From: Paracoccaceae bacterium
GTDB lineage: Bacteria > Pseudomonadota > Alphaproteobacteria > Rhodobacterales > Rhodobacteraceae
DNA length: 6,563 nt
Reading direction: 5' to 3'
Assembly: GCA_024304875.1 (NCBI GenBank)
Contig: JAMWZF010000172.1
Span: 1-6,563, forward strand
Numbering within the stretch: the first letter of the stretch is position 1; each line of letters begins with the position of its first letter. The notes below the pieces were generated by a model. It had not been told where the DNA came from. It worked only from the letters and a program-made list of their open reading frames with translations, and ran no database searches. A program made the position numbers and the translations under genes. Positions 1-6,400 of the stretch are shown piece by piece.

Positions 1-331
1 CGGCCTTCACGCCGGTCTTGTCGCCACCTTCGGACAGGATCTCGGTGATCCGCAGAAGGGTCAGCTGCTGGCGGTGGCCCTTGGTCCGCTTGGACGAATG
101 CTTCCGGCGGCGGCGGACGTAGTTGATCGTCTTCTCGCCCTTGATGTGGTCGATGACCTCGGCCTGGACGCCGGCACCGGCGACCATCGGCACGCCCACG
201 GTGCCGCCGACCATCAGGATGTCGTTGAACTGGACGGTGTCGCCCGCTTCGGCGGCGATCTTCTCGATCCGCAGCACGTCACCCGAGGTGACGCGGTACT
301 GCTTGCCGCCGGTCTTCATAACCGCAAACAT
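1..331 (-). CDS. rplU: 50S ribosomal protein L21 (5' part, runs off left edge)
   Basis: Structural protein of the large ribosomal subunit that binds 23S rRNA. The minus-strand reading begins MFAVMKTGGKQYRV, the classic L21 N-terminus. The basic family signature follows at residues 71-90 (YVRRRRK, then KRTKGHRQQ). The start is the ATG at 331-329, with an AAGGA ribosome binding site at 340-344, eight bases upstream. 110 full codons are visible and the frame is still open at the edge. E. coli L21 has 103 residues, so this copy carries a C-terminal extension, as many alphaproteobacterial L21 proteins do. rpmA (L27) usually follows rplU and would lie beyond the left edge. The identification is firm; the C-terminus cannot be judged. 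Confidence 0.97.
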   Translation of the reverse strand, partial: MFAVMKTGGKQYRVTSGDVLRIEKIAAEAGDTVQFNDILMVGGTVGVPMVAGAGVQAEVIDHIKGEKTINYVRRRRKHSSKRTKGHRQQLTLLRITEILSEGGDKTGVKA

Positions 332-385
332 TGCGTTCTTCCTTCTTGTCTCCCGCGTCCTCGTGGGCTCCCTTTCGGGCATTGC

Positions 386-397
386 CGGGATATCCCG
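386..397. other. 12-bp perfect palindrome in the rplU leader
   Basis: CGGGATATCCCG is a perfect palindrome 55 bases upstream of the rplU start. It may be a protein binding site or a short hairpin in the leader RNA, or chance in GC-rich DNA. The rest of the 332-522 gap shows no gene, only this palindrome, an AT-rich island (423-436) that could hold part of a promoter, and the hairpin at 437-460. Confidence 0.3.
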
Positions 398-436
398 CCC
401 TGGAACTGCGCGCCTTGGTGGCGAATAATTGCAAAA

Positions 437-460
437 CCCGACAGGCGGTGACCGGTCGGG
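437..460 (-). terminator. possible intrinsic terminator (hairpin plus T4)
   Basis: On the minus strand CCCGAC and GTCGGG form a 6-bp stem around a 12-base loop, followed at once by TTTT. This looks like a weak factor-independent terminator. It would stop minus-strand transcripts coming from the DUF2059 gene before they reach rplU. The T run is short and the loop long, so the call is tentative. Confidence 0.3.
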
Positions 461-522
461 ATGGCGGCTTATCCCCGGATCGCCTATCCAAGTCAAGCCC
501 CCCGGACCAGGAGTTCCCCCCC

Positions 523-795
523 ATGCGCCCTGCCCTCCTTGCCGTCGCCCTGTCGGCCCTCGTCGCCTGCACGCCCGCCCCGCCGGGCCTCGAGGTCTTC
601 GTCAAGACGAACCACGGCGCGCTGGTGCAGGACATCTCGGCCGGCGGCGGGCCGACCCTCGCCGAAGCGCTTGCCCGCGCCGGCGTGCCCGAGGGCGACC
701 GCGCCGCCCGCACGCTGCAGCTCCAGGCCGATGCCGGGCTCTACGCCTCCTCCCCCGGCGCGCTGGTGACGGCGCTCAGCATCTACGGCCGCTAG
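523..795 (+). CDS. small putative lipoprotein, function unknown
   Basis: A 90-residue protein I do not recognise as a named family. The N-terminus is a lipoprotein signal: M-R-P, a hydrophobic stretch, then the lipobox LVAC with Cys16 as the lipidation site. The mature part is about 75 residues and rich in Ala, Gly and Leu, with no enzyme motif visible. The start is the ATG at 523, which places the signal peptide correctly and has AGGAG at 509-513. The reading frame is open further upstream (to an ATG at 331), but that extension would bury the signal peptide. The gene converges on the DUF2059 gene and shares its stop region, CTAG at 792-795. The product probably sits in the inner or outer membrane facing the periplasm. 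Confidence 0.75.
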   Translation: MRPALLAVALSALVACTPAPPGLEVFVKTNHGALVQDISAGGGPTLAEALARAGVPEGDRAARTLQLQADAGLYASSPGALVTALSIYGR

Positions 796-1592
796 AGCTC
801 GTCCCCCGCCAGGTAGCGCGCCGCGCCGAGGCCGAGGGCGCGGGAGACGTCGTCGAACATCGGATCGAAGGCGGCGAAGAGCCCGGCGGTCATCTGCTGC
901 CCCGCGGGCGAGCGCGAGAAGTCGATGTAGGCCTCGAGGTCGGCATCGGAGAGCGGCCCGTAGGCGAGGTAGAGGAAGGTCTCCAGCCAGTCGGTCGTGC
1001 TGGCACGGATCGCGGCCTCCTGCGCCCAGACCTGGGCCAGGATCTCCTCCTCGGTCAGGCCCGCCTCGAAGGCGCCGCCCTGCACCATGCCGACGTAGAA
1101 GGCGTAGTTGGCGTTCAATGCGCCGGCCACGTTCGCCTCGATCAGGTCGTTCGCGGTGATGTAGGTGCGGATGAGGTCCATCCGGGGCGTCTGCGCCGCG
1201 GCCTCTGCCGCCTCGCCCGCCGCCGATTCGACCGTCTCGTCCAGAAGCGCCTCGCGCCCCGCCACCTCGAGGCTGGCGATTGTCAGGCCGGGCTCGGTGG
1301 CAAAGAACTCCAGCATGGTGCCGACGTCCGCGCCGTCCAGTTCGGCGCGCAGGTTGGCGAGGACCTGTGCCTCCATCCAGCCGAGGTCGTAGATCGCGCG
1401 GACAGTCGCCTCCCACTCCTGCGGCGCCCGCCCGGCGAAGAGATCGCCCGCCATCGCGTCGCCATAGGCGATTCCCTCGGCCTGCATGACTGCCACGATG
1501 CGCGGCAGGCCGAGCGCCTGGTAAAGGTCGGCCACCTCGTCCGCGGCGGCGGCGAGGGGGAGAACGACAAGCAAGGCGGCGATCCGGAGCAT
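792..1592 (-). CDS. exported DUF2059-family protein
   Basis: A 266-residue protein with a Sec signal peptide (residues 1-17, likely cut after AAA before Asp18), so it is periplasmic or otherwise exported. The C-terminal part (about 206-250) has the DUF2059 pattern: an acidic helix, PLSDADLEAYIDF, then SPAGQQM near 228-234. A similar helical pattern occurs at about 84-117 (LDGADVGTMLEFF, then EPGLTI), which suggests an internal duplication. The biochemical function of DUF2059 is unknown. The ATG at 1592-1590 is chosen because it gives a complete signal peptide and has GAGG at 1600-1603. The gene is divergent from the tRNA gene and convergent with the lipoprotein gene; its TAG stop is embedded in the same CTAG as the partner's stop. 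Confidence 0.85.
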   Translation of the reverse strand: MLRIAALLVVLPLAAAADEVADLYQALGLPRIVAVMQAEGIAYGDAMAGDLFAGRAPQEWEATVRAIYDLGWMEAQVLANLRAELDGADVGTMLEFFATEPGLTIASLEVAGREALLDETVESAAGEAAEAAAQTPRMDLIRTYITANDLIEANVAGALNANYAFYVGMVQGGAFEAGLTEEEILAQVWAQEAAIRASTTDWLETFLYLAYGPLSDADLEAYIDFSRSPAGQQMTAGLFAAFDPMFDDVSRALGLGAARYLAGDEL

Positions 1593-1676
1593 GGGTTGGC
1601 CTCATGTTTCCGGCGCAGGGTTACGGCATTGGCCGGCCCGCGCAAGCCCGCACCGCCGGCGCCCGCTCAAGGGGGG

Positions 1677-1705
1677 TTGCACGTCGCCGGGCGCTTGCGT
1701 AAACG
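1677..1705 (+). promoter_or_regulatory. probable sigma-70-type promoter of tRNA-Ser
   Basis: A -35-like TTGCAC (1677-1682) is separated by exactly 17 bases from a -10-like TAAACG (1700-1705). Transcription would start near 1712, about a dozen bases before the mature tRNA. The spacing and position fit; the -10 hexamer is a weak match. Not tested. Confidence 0.5.
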
Positions 1706-1724
1706 GCCCATCCAGACCCTTCGC

Positions 1725-1814
1725 GGAGAGGTGCCGGAGTGGTCGAACGGGGCGGTCTCGAAAACCGTTGACCCTTCACGGGGTCCCAGGGTTCGAATCC
1801 CTGTCTCTCCGCCA
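1725..1814 (+). tRNA. tRNA-Ser (anticodon CGA)
   Basis: A class II tRNA of 90 bases including an encoded CCA. The acceptor stem GGAGAGG pairs with TCTCTCC (one G-U), followed by discriminator G and CCA at 1812-1814. The anticodon loop CTCGAAA is flanked by GCGGT and ACCGT, giving anticodon CGA at 1759-1761, which reads the serine codon UCG. The long variable arm (about 1768-1785) is typical of serine tRNAs, and the T arm has the usual GTTCGAATC. UCG is a common serine codon in GC-rich genomes. No clear terminator follows. Confidence 0.97.
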
Positions 1815-1844
1815 TCACATGGCACTGGGATTCAACCGTCCCCG

Positions 1845-2440
1845 TTATCCGAAGCTTCTGCCGATCTCGTAGACCGAGGCCGGGGGCAGGTTGAGAAATG
1901 TCCTGCCGACCAAGTGGAACGCCAGTCCAAGATCATTTGCCACGTCACTGGCCACCGGGACGACGTGGCCGTAGGTGAACTGGATGAAGGTTCCGACTGG
2001 CCCGAGCGCGCCGAAGGCTGCGGCGAGGATCTCGCGCTGGACCGATGAGGGCATGGCGAGAAGCGGCAGGCCCGATACGACGGCGCCCAGCGGTTCGGCG
2101 AGCCGGGCTCTGGCGTGGAGGTCCAGCCCTTGCGCGAGGTCGCGGACGACATCCAGATCGGGAAACCTGTCGCGTAGGAGCAGGTGAAGGCGGGCGACCG
2201 CTCTATGAGAAGAAGTTTGGCCGGTGCCGCGCCGCGGCGCAGAAGCGCCTGCGTAAGACCCCTGATCCCGGGCCGAGCTCGACGACCGGTCCCGCTTCGG
2301 GGACTGATCCTTGCCGTCTTCAGACACGCAAGCGGCGGGCTGGACGGTGCCAGCGCCGCGATTGCGAAGGGGCCTTCGAGCCATGCCCGGACGGACCGAC
2401 GCCGATCGCTTCGCCAAGCCGGAAGTGCAAGGCCGGTCAT
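1845..2440 (-). pseudogene. broken phospholipid N-methyltransferase (PmtA-like)
   Basis: Remains of a class I SAM-dependent methyltransferase of the PmtA type, which methylates phosphatidylethanolamine towards phosphatidylcholine. The homologous sequence runs through three frames. From ATG 2440 come RAWLEGPFAIAALAPSS and on to PRSG. A second frame gives the SAM motif VVELGPGSG (near 2265-2290). The first frame returns with LTQALLRRGAAP and LLLIERSPAF. A third frame carries HLLLRDRFPDLDVV, VVSGLPLL, FIQFTYG and NLPPASVYEI to the TAA at 1845. The changes fall near 2287-2294 (one extra base), 2255-2262 (one missing) and 2184-2190 (one missing). Undoing them gives 597 bases, 198 residues, the normal family size. 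The unshifted first frame stays open to 1832 but loses motif I and the C-terminal half. Its start overlaps the reductase stop by ATGA. Sequencing error is the alternative to a true pseudogene. Confidence 0.8.
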
Positions 2441-3507
2441 GCCCGAGCCACCAGATTCGCCGGGCGCTGCCGCGACGCCGTCGCATCGGCTCCGGGGCCG
2501 GTCGCGGCTTGCGCCATGCCTCTGAATCCCTCCTCGGGCGTCAGGACCGGCGCGTGGGCCAGTTCCGTCCGGGCCTTCGAGATGTCGAGCGTGAAGTCCT
2601 TGCCGATCAGCCGCAGCATCTGCCGGGTGACCGGCGGTTCGCCGCGAAGCCGCAGGAGGCGCCAGACCGTCCCCAGGACGCCCGCCATCGTCCAGGCAAC
2701 CCCGAATGGTACGGACCGGTCCTTGGGTGCAAAGCCGCGGCTTGCCAGAAGGCGCGTCAGGAAGGCCTTGAGCGTCGTGTCCACACCGTCCGACACGAAA
2801 TAGGCGGAGCCACCCTTTCCATGATCGGCAGCTAGGATCAGTGCATGGCAGAGGTTGTCCACATGGCAGGTCGACAGCGCCTGCCCGCCACCCGCGACCC
2901 ACTGGAACTGCCCTGCCTTGACTGTCTCGACCATGTGGTCGAGCGCGGGCATGTCCGGCCCCCAGATGAAGGGTGGGCGGATCGCTACTGTCGAAAGCGC
3001 GTTGCGGCGGCCGTTCGCGGCCCGGAGGATTTCTTCCGCCTCGGCCTTGCTGGCGGAATAGGGCGCAAACCCCATGCGGTTGAGCGGCAGGTCTTCCGTC
3101 ACGCGATGCTGAGGCTCGGGGCGGCCCATCACGACGGCAGCGGCACTGACATAGACAATGCGCCGGACGCCTGCCCGTTCGGCGGCGGCGACCACGTTGC
3201 GGGTGCCCACAACGTTCATCGCGTGGAAGGTGCGGCGCGGCCCCCCCAGTCTGAAATGCGCTGCGACGTGGAAAACCTTTTCGACTCCTGCCATCGCGCG
3301 TTCGAGCGCGGCCGGGTCGGACAGGTCGGCCTCGCGAGGCACGGCGCCAAGCGCCGCGACAGCGGCCCGGCTGACAGCGGATCGGCCGATGCCACTGACC
3401 TCCCAGCCCTCGGAAATCAGGCGCGGGATCAGATGGCCGCCGACGAAACCGGAGCCCCCGGTGACGAGGGCGCTGCGGCGGGCGGGGGCGTCGGGAAACG
3501 ATGTCAT
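2437..3507 (-). CDS. NAD(P)-dependent extended SDR oxidoreductase / epimerase family
   Basis: A 356-residue extended short-chain dehydrogenase, closest in style to 3-beta-hydroxysteroid dehydrogenase and dihydroflavonol-reductase-like proteins. The nucleotide-binding motif TGGSGFVG is at residues 16-23, Asp61 follows in ADLSD, and the third strand VYVSAAAVV is at 118-126. The catalytic pair is Y150 and K154 (YSASK). Further family marks are RPPFIWGP (177-184), HVDN (215-218) and DISKARTELAHAP (308-320). The substrate cannot be told; a sterol, hopanoid-like, sugar or lipid hydroxyl group are all possible. The ATG at 3507-3505 has AGGAG at about 3516-3520. It is divergent from the TetR gene across an operator-like palindrome, and its stop overlaps the start of the methyltransferase pseudogene by four bases, so the two were one operon. 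Confidence 0.9.
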   Translation of the reverse strand: MTSFPDAPARRSALVTGGSGFVGGHLIPRLISEGWEVSGIGRSAVSRAAVAALGAVPREADLSDPAALERAMAGVEKVFHVAAHFRLGGPRRTFHAMNVVGTRNVVAAAERAGVRRIVYVSAAAVVMGRPEPQHRVTEDLPLNRMGFAPYSASKAEAEEILRAANGRRNALSTVAIRPPFIWGPDMPALDHMVETVKAGQFQWVAGGGQALSTCHVDNLCHALILAADHGKGGSAYFVSDGVDTTLKAFLTRLLASRGFAPKDRSVPFGVAWTMAGVLGTVWRLLRLRGEPPVTRQMLRLIGKDFTLDISKARTELAHAPVLTPEEGFRGMAQAATGPGADATASRQRPANLVARA

Positions 3508-3556
3508 GTGGGGTCTCCTGAGGTTGCGCGACTACCCATCACCGATCCCCGGATAG

Positions 3557-3590
3557 AACACAATACAAAATCTGAATTTTGTTACTTGTT
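3557..3590. promoter_or_regulatory. candidate TetR operator in the divergent promoter region
   Basis: ACAAAAT (3565-3571), spacer CTGA, ATTTTGT (3576-3582) form a perfect inverted repeat. The outer AACA (3557-3560) and TGTT (3587-3590) are symmetric about the same centre, extending the dyad to 34 bases with 11 of 15 positions per arm matching. It lies in the only AT-rich stretch between two divergent genes, 35 bases from the regulator start, where a TetR-family protein typically binds to repress both its own gene and its neighbour. Promoter hexamers are not clear enough to assign. Confidence 0.6.
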
Positions 3591-3624
3591 GCGGACGACG
3601 CCGTCATCGACTAGTCAAGCGAGC

Positions 3625-4242
3625 ATGGACAGTGCCTCACCCACCCAACGCGACCGCATCCTCGAGACGGCTCAAGACCTGATCCGGCGGTTCGGCGGCG
3701 CGAAGACGAACGTCGTCGACATCGCGCAGGCGATGGGCCTCTCGCACTCCGCGATCTACCGTCATTTCCGGTCCAAGGCCGAGATCTTCGACGCGCTCGC
3801 CGTCGCGACGATGGCCGAGGAAGCCGCCCTGGCCAAAACCTTCGCCGATGCGGACGGTCCTGCCGCCGAACGGCTGGCGGCGCTGGTTCTGGCGCTGCAC
3901 CGAAGCAAGCGCGCCAAGTTCTCGAACGACACCGAAATGCACGCGCTCTACCGGCGCATTGTCGAAGACCGTCCTGGCCTCATCCTGGACTACGCCCGCC
4001 GCATGACGGGTCTGGTCCGTCGCATCCTCGCGGACGGGGTGGCGAGGGGTGAGTTCGCCGAATGCGATCTCGACGCCGCCGCAGGGGCGGTCCGCGATGC
4101 CGTTACGATCTTCGTCCACCCCGCCCATGTTGAGGCAGCAGCCAAGGCAGAACTCGATCAGGAAGTCGCATTGAAGACGGTTGTATCTATCCTCGTCGCA
4201 GGACTCGCCGCCGGCGTCGCTTGGACATGCGCCGATGCCTGA
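3625..4242 (+). CDS. TetR-family transcriptional regulator
   Basis: A 205-residue DNA-binding regulator of normal TetR size. The N-terminal helix-turn-helix covers about residues 9-55: RDRILETAQDLIRRFG, then the turn VDIAQAMGLSHSAIYRHF and SKAEIFDAL. The C-terminal two thirds is the helical ligand and dimer domain, with TIFVHPAHVE near 161-170. The ATG at 3625 is chosen because it begins just before the first helix. The frame is open far upstream, antisense to the reductase gene, but that is a GC-rich shadow. The ribosome binding site is weak (GAG at 3621-3623). It probably represses the divergent reductase operon and itself through the palindrome at 3557-3590. The ligand is unknown. Confidence 0.92.
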   Translation: MDSASPTQRDRILETAQDLIRRFGGAKTNVVDIAQAMGLSHSAIYRHFRSKAEIFDALAVATMAEEAALAKTFADADGPAAERLAALVLALHRSKRAKFSNDTEMHALYRRIVEDRPGLILDYARRMTGLVRRILADGVARGEFAECDLDAAAGAVRDAVTIFVHPAHVEAAAKAELDQEVALKTVVSILVAGLAAGVAWTCADA

Positions 4243-4319
4243 CGCAGAAACCACGTAAATTCAATAGCTTGATCTAGAGAAGGTTGGATGTAGGGTCCAT
4301 CCCATCCGCCAGGCGCGAG

Positions 4320-4355
4320 GGGGCTGCGCAGGCCCCGGGCCCACTCGGGAGGGCC
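4320..4355 (-). terminator. GC-rich hairpins between convergent genes
   Basis: Two adjacent stems lie between the tetR and dehydrogenase stops: GGGGC/GCCCC (4320-4324 with 4332-4336, 7-base loop) and GGCCC/GGGCC (4338-4342 with 4351-4355, 8-base loop). Neither is followed by a T run on either strand, so they may only assist termination of the minus-strand operon. The 134-base gap 4243-4376 shows nothing else. Confidence 0.3.
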
Positions 4356-4376
4356 GGACGGGGCGACCGGCTTCCC

Positions 4377-5390
4377 TCACGACGTAGGGGAAATCAGGAC
4401 CTTGCACTGCGTCGAGCGGCGCTTCAGAGCCTCGAAGGCGGCCGGCGCATCCCGGAGCGAGACCGTGTCCGACACCAGGTGCTGCGGCGCGTGGCGGCCG
4501 GCGCCCAGCGCGTCGATGGCAGTGGCGAATTCGTGCATGTCGAAGAAGACCGACATGCTGACGGTCACCTCCTTCGAGATCGCCCGGAAGCTGTCGAGCC
4601 GGTCGGTGCCGGTGCACAGGCCGAGGACGCAGACCTTGCCCCGTGGGCGCACCAGGTCGATGCAGTGGTCGATCAGGCCGACCTTGCCGACACATTCGAA
4701 AACGATGTCGGGCGCGCCGCCGCAGGCTTCGGCCGTGCGGGGTCCCATGTCGGGGCCGGAGACGACAAAGCCGGTCGCGCCGAGGTCCATGGCCCTGTCC
4801 CGCTGGCTGTCGTGCAGGTCCGCCGCGACCACGGCCCCGGCCCCCATCCGCCGCGCCCAGTAGACCACTGCAAGACCGATGGCTCCTGCGCCGACGACCA
4901 GCACCCGGTCTCCCGGCTTCATGCCCGAGCGCATGATCCCGTGAAGCGCCACGGCCAGGGGTTCGGCCAGGGCTCCGTCCGCCAGCGAGATGTCGACCGG
5001 AAGCTTGCGCAGCTGCCGTCCGGCGAGTGCCGCGTATTCGGCGTAGCCGCCGCCGATCAGCTGCATGCCGTTCTCGCACCAGGCGGGCTCCCCCCTCCGG
5101 CAGGCCGGGCAATGCCCGCAGCCCCGGATGGGCGCGGCGGCGACGAGGTCGCCGGGCCGCAGGTCCGTGACCTCTCGGCCGACCTCCATCACCTCGCCCG
5201 CGAATTCGTGGCCGATCACGTCGCCCGCGCCCAGGGCGAAGGTCTCCGGGTCCTCGGTCATGTGCAGGTCGCTGCCGCAGATGCCGCAGCGGCAGACGCG
5301 GATCACCACTTCGTCGGCGCCGGGCGTGGGATCGGCGACGTCCGTTTCGCGCAGGGGCTGGCCCTTCCGGTCGAAGACGAGCGCCTTCAT
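4377..5390 (-). CDS. zinc-dependent medium-chain alcohol dehydrogenase
   Basis: A 337-residue cytoplasmic NAD-linked dehydrogenase of the MDR superfamily (sorbitol/threonine/butanediol dehydrogenase-like). Catalytic zinc ligands are visible: Cys38 in CGICGSDLH, His61 and Glu62 in GHEF, and Glu143 in LAEPLAVALHG. The structural zinc site has all four cysteines, C91, C94, C97 and C105. The Rossmann motif GAGAIG is at 167-172, and Asp191 at the end of the second strand favours NAD over NADP. The start ATG at 5390-5388 has GGAGG at 5397-5401 and overlaps the livM stop by ATGA, so translation is probably coupled. The frame is open upstream through livM, but that is a shadow. The neighbouring permeases suggest it oxidises the imported compound; the exact substrate is not readable. 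Confidence 0.93.
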   Translation of the reverse strand: MKALVFDRKGQPLRETDVADPTPGADEVVIRVCRCGICGSDLHMTEDPETFALGAGDVIGHEFAGEVMEVGREVTDLRPGDLVAAAPIRGCGHCPACRRGEPAWCENGMQLIGGGYAEYAALAGRQLRKLPVDISLADGALAEPLAVALHGIMRSGMKPGDRVLVVGAGAIGLAVVYWARRMGAGAVVAADLHDSQRDRAMDLGATGFVVSGPDMGPRTAEACGGAPDIVFECVGKVGLIDHCIDLVRPRGKVCVLGLCTGTDRLDSFRAISKEVTVSMSVFFDMHEFATAIDALGAGRHAPQHLVSDTVSLRDAPAAFEALKRRSTQCKVLISPTS

Positions 5391-6388
5391 GTCGTGCCTC
5401 CATCGGTCTGGACAAGCGTGCGTCGGGTGGGGAACCAGGGTGCGCCGAAGGTCCGCCGCCAGAGACCCCAGAGGCCCTCGCGGAAGAACAGCGCCGTCAT
5501 CAGGGTGAGGAGGCCGAGGACAATCAGGTAACTCGCCCCGTACTCGCCGAACCAGCGATCGGCGAAGAAGTAGATCACCGCGCCGATCAGCACCCCCTCG
5601 ATGCTGCCGATGCCGCCAACCATGACGATGAAGATGGCGAGGTTCGCCCAGTTCATGTCGAAGGCCGAGGGCGGGGTGATCCGAAGCTGTACCATGAAGT
5701 AGACCGAGCCGGCGAAGCCCGTCCCGACTGCGGCGGCGACGAAGATGAGAAAGCGGAGGCGCTGCACGTCGACGCCCTGGCTGCGGGCGGCGACCGGATT
5801 GTCGCGCATGGCCGTCAGCGCGAGGCCGTAGCGGCTGCGCAGCAGCAGGTAGCTGCCGCCCACCGTCACCAGCAGAAGCAGCGCGGCGAGGAGGGACCCG
5901 GCGATGGCCCTCTCGTGGGCGGTGAATTCGGTCATCACGCGCAGGCTCATGCCGGCGCCGCCGTTCACGATCGGCATGTTGGTCGCGACCAGGCGCATCG
6001 CCTCGGCCACCACCCAGGTGCCGATGGCGAAATAGGGCCCCTCCAGCCGGTGCAGCAGGAGGTAGATCGGCACCGCCAGAAGCGCGGGCGCGATCAGGCT
6101 GAGGCCGACGGCGACGAAGGGATTGATCCCCCAGGTCTGCGCCATGACGAACATCGCGTAGGCCGCGACGCCGACGAAGGCCTGCTGGCCGACGGAGACG
6201 AGCCCCCCGTAGCCCGCCAGCATGTTCCACATCTGCGCCACGGCAATGAAGCAGGCCAGGGTGATCACGTCGCGGATCAGCCCCTGCGAGGCCCACCAGG
6301 GCATCGACACGATGGCGCCGAGGGCCAGCGCGCCGAGGGTCATCGCGACCCGGCCCGACATCGTCATGCGACTGACGCGATAGCTCAT
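5387..6388 (-). CDS. livM: LivM-type ABC transporter permease (branched-chain amino acid / HAAT family)
   Basis: A 333-residue inner-membrane permease, one half of the membrane channel of a LIV-type ABC importer. Several hydrophobic segments are seen (about 14-32, 38-56, 62-82, 90-112, 162-183, 212-232, 248-275 and 286-302). The family motif LAGYGGLVSVGQQAF is at 57-71. The cytoplasmic loop that contacts the ATPase is RSRYGLALTAMRDNP onward (184-208). GGIGSIEGVLIGA at 258-270 and FREGLWG at 302-308 are also typical. The start ATG is at 6388-6386 with GAGGGAAG just upstream, overlapping the livH stop; an in-frame Met8 is a less likely start. livH ends 12 bases upstream and the dehydrogenase overlaps downstream. 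Transporters of this family also carry amides, urea and aromatic or sugar-derived acids, so the substrate is open. Confidence 0.93.
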   Translation of the reverse strand: MSYRVSRMTMSGRVAMTLGALALGAIVSMPWWASQGLIRDVITLACFIAVAQMWNMLAGYGGLVSVGQQAFVGVAAYAMFVMAQTWGINPFVAVGLSLIAPALLAVPIYLLLHRLEGPYFAIGTWVVAEAMRLVATNMPIVNGGAGMSLRVMTEFTAHERAIAGSLLAALLLLVTVGGSYLLLRSRYGLALTAMRDNPVAARSQGVDVQRLRFLIFVAAAVGTGFAGSVYFMVQLRITPPSAFDMNWANLAIFIVMVGGIGSIEGVLIGAVIYFFADRWFGEYGASYLIVLGLLTLMTALFFREGLWGLWRRTFGAPWFPTRRTLVQTDGGTT

Positions 6389-6400
6389 GATGCGCTTCCC

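Noticed and set aside
493..1605. A 370-codon minus-strand frame overlapping DUF2059 and the lipoprotein gene
   Set aside because: It is Arg/Gly-rich low-complexity translation in a shifted frame of a well-supported gene.
429..2048. A 539-codon plus-strand open frame covering the DUF2059 gene and the tRNA
   Set aside because: It is very rich in Arg, Gly and Ala, runs antisense through a recognisable signal-peptide protein and straight through a tRNA; it is a GC-bias shadow.
1845..2486. A 213-residue minus-strand frame as an intact gene
   Set aside because: Only its C-terminal two thirds resembles the methyltransferase; the N-terminal part is out of frame and the true homology continues in other frames.
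2845..3624. A long N-terminal extension of the TetR protein, antisense to the reductase gene
   Set aside because: The TetR domain begins right after the ATG at 3625 and the upstream part has no family resemblance; it only reflects a stop-free antisense frame.
4284..5531. A 415-codon plus-strand open frame opposite the dehydrogenase
   Set aside because: It is antisense to a gene with complete zinc-binding and Rossmann motifs and has no recognisable domain.
5391..6296. A 302-residue N-terminal extension that would fuse the dehydrogenase to a sequence inside livM
   Set aside because: The extension is out of frame with the clear LivM protein and rich in Arg; the dehydrogenase has a good GGAGG and ATG at 5390.
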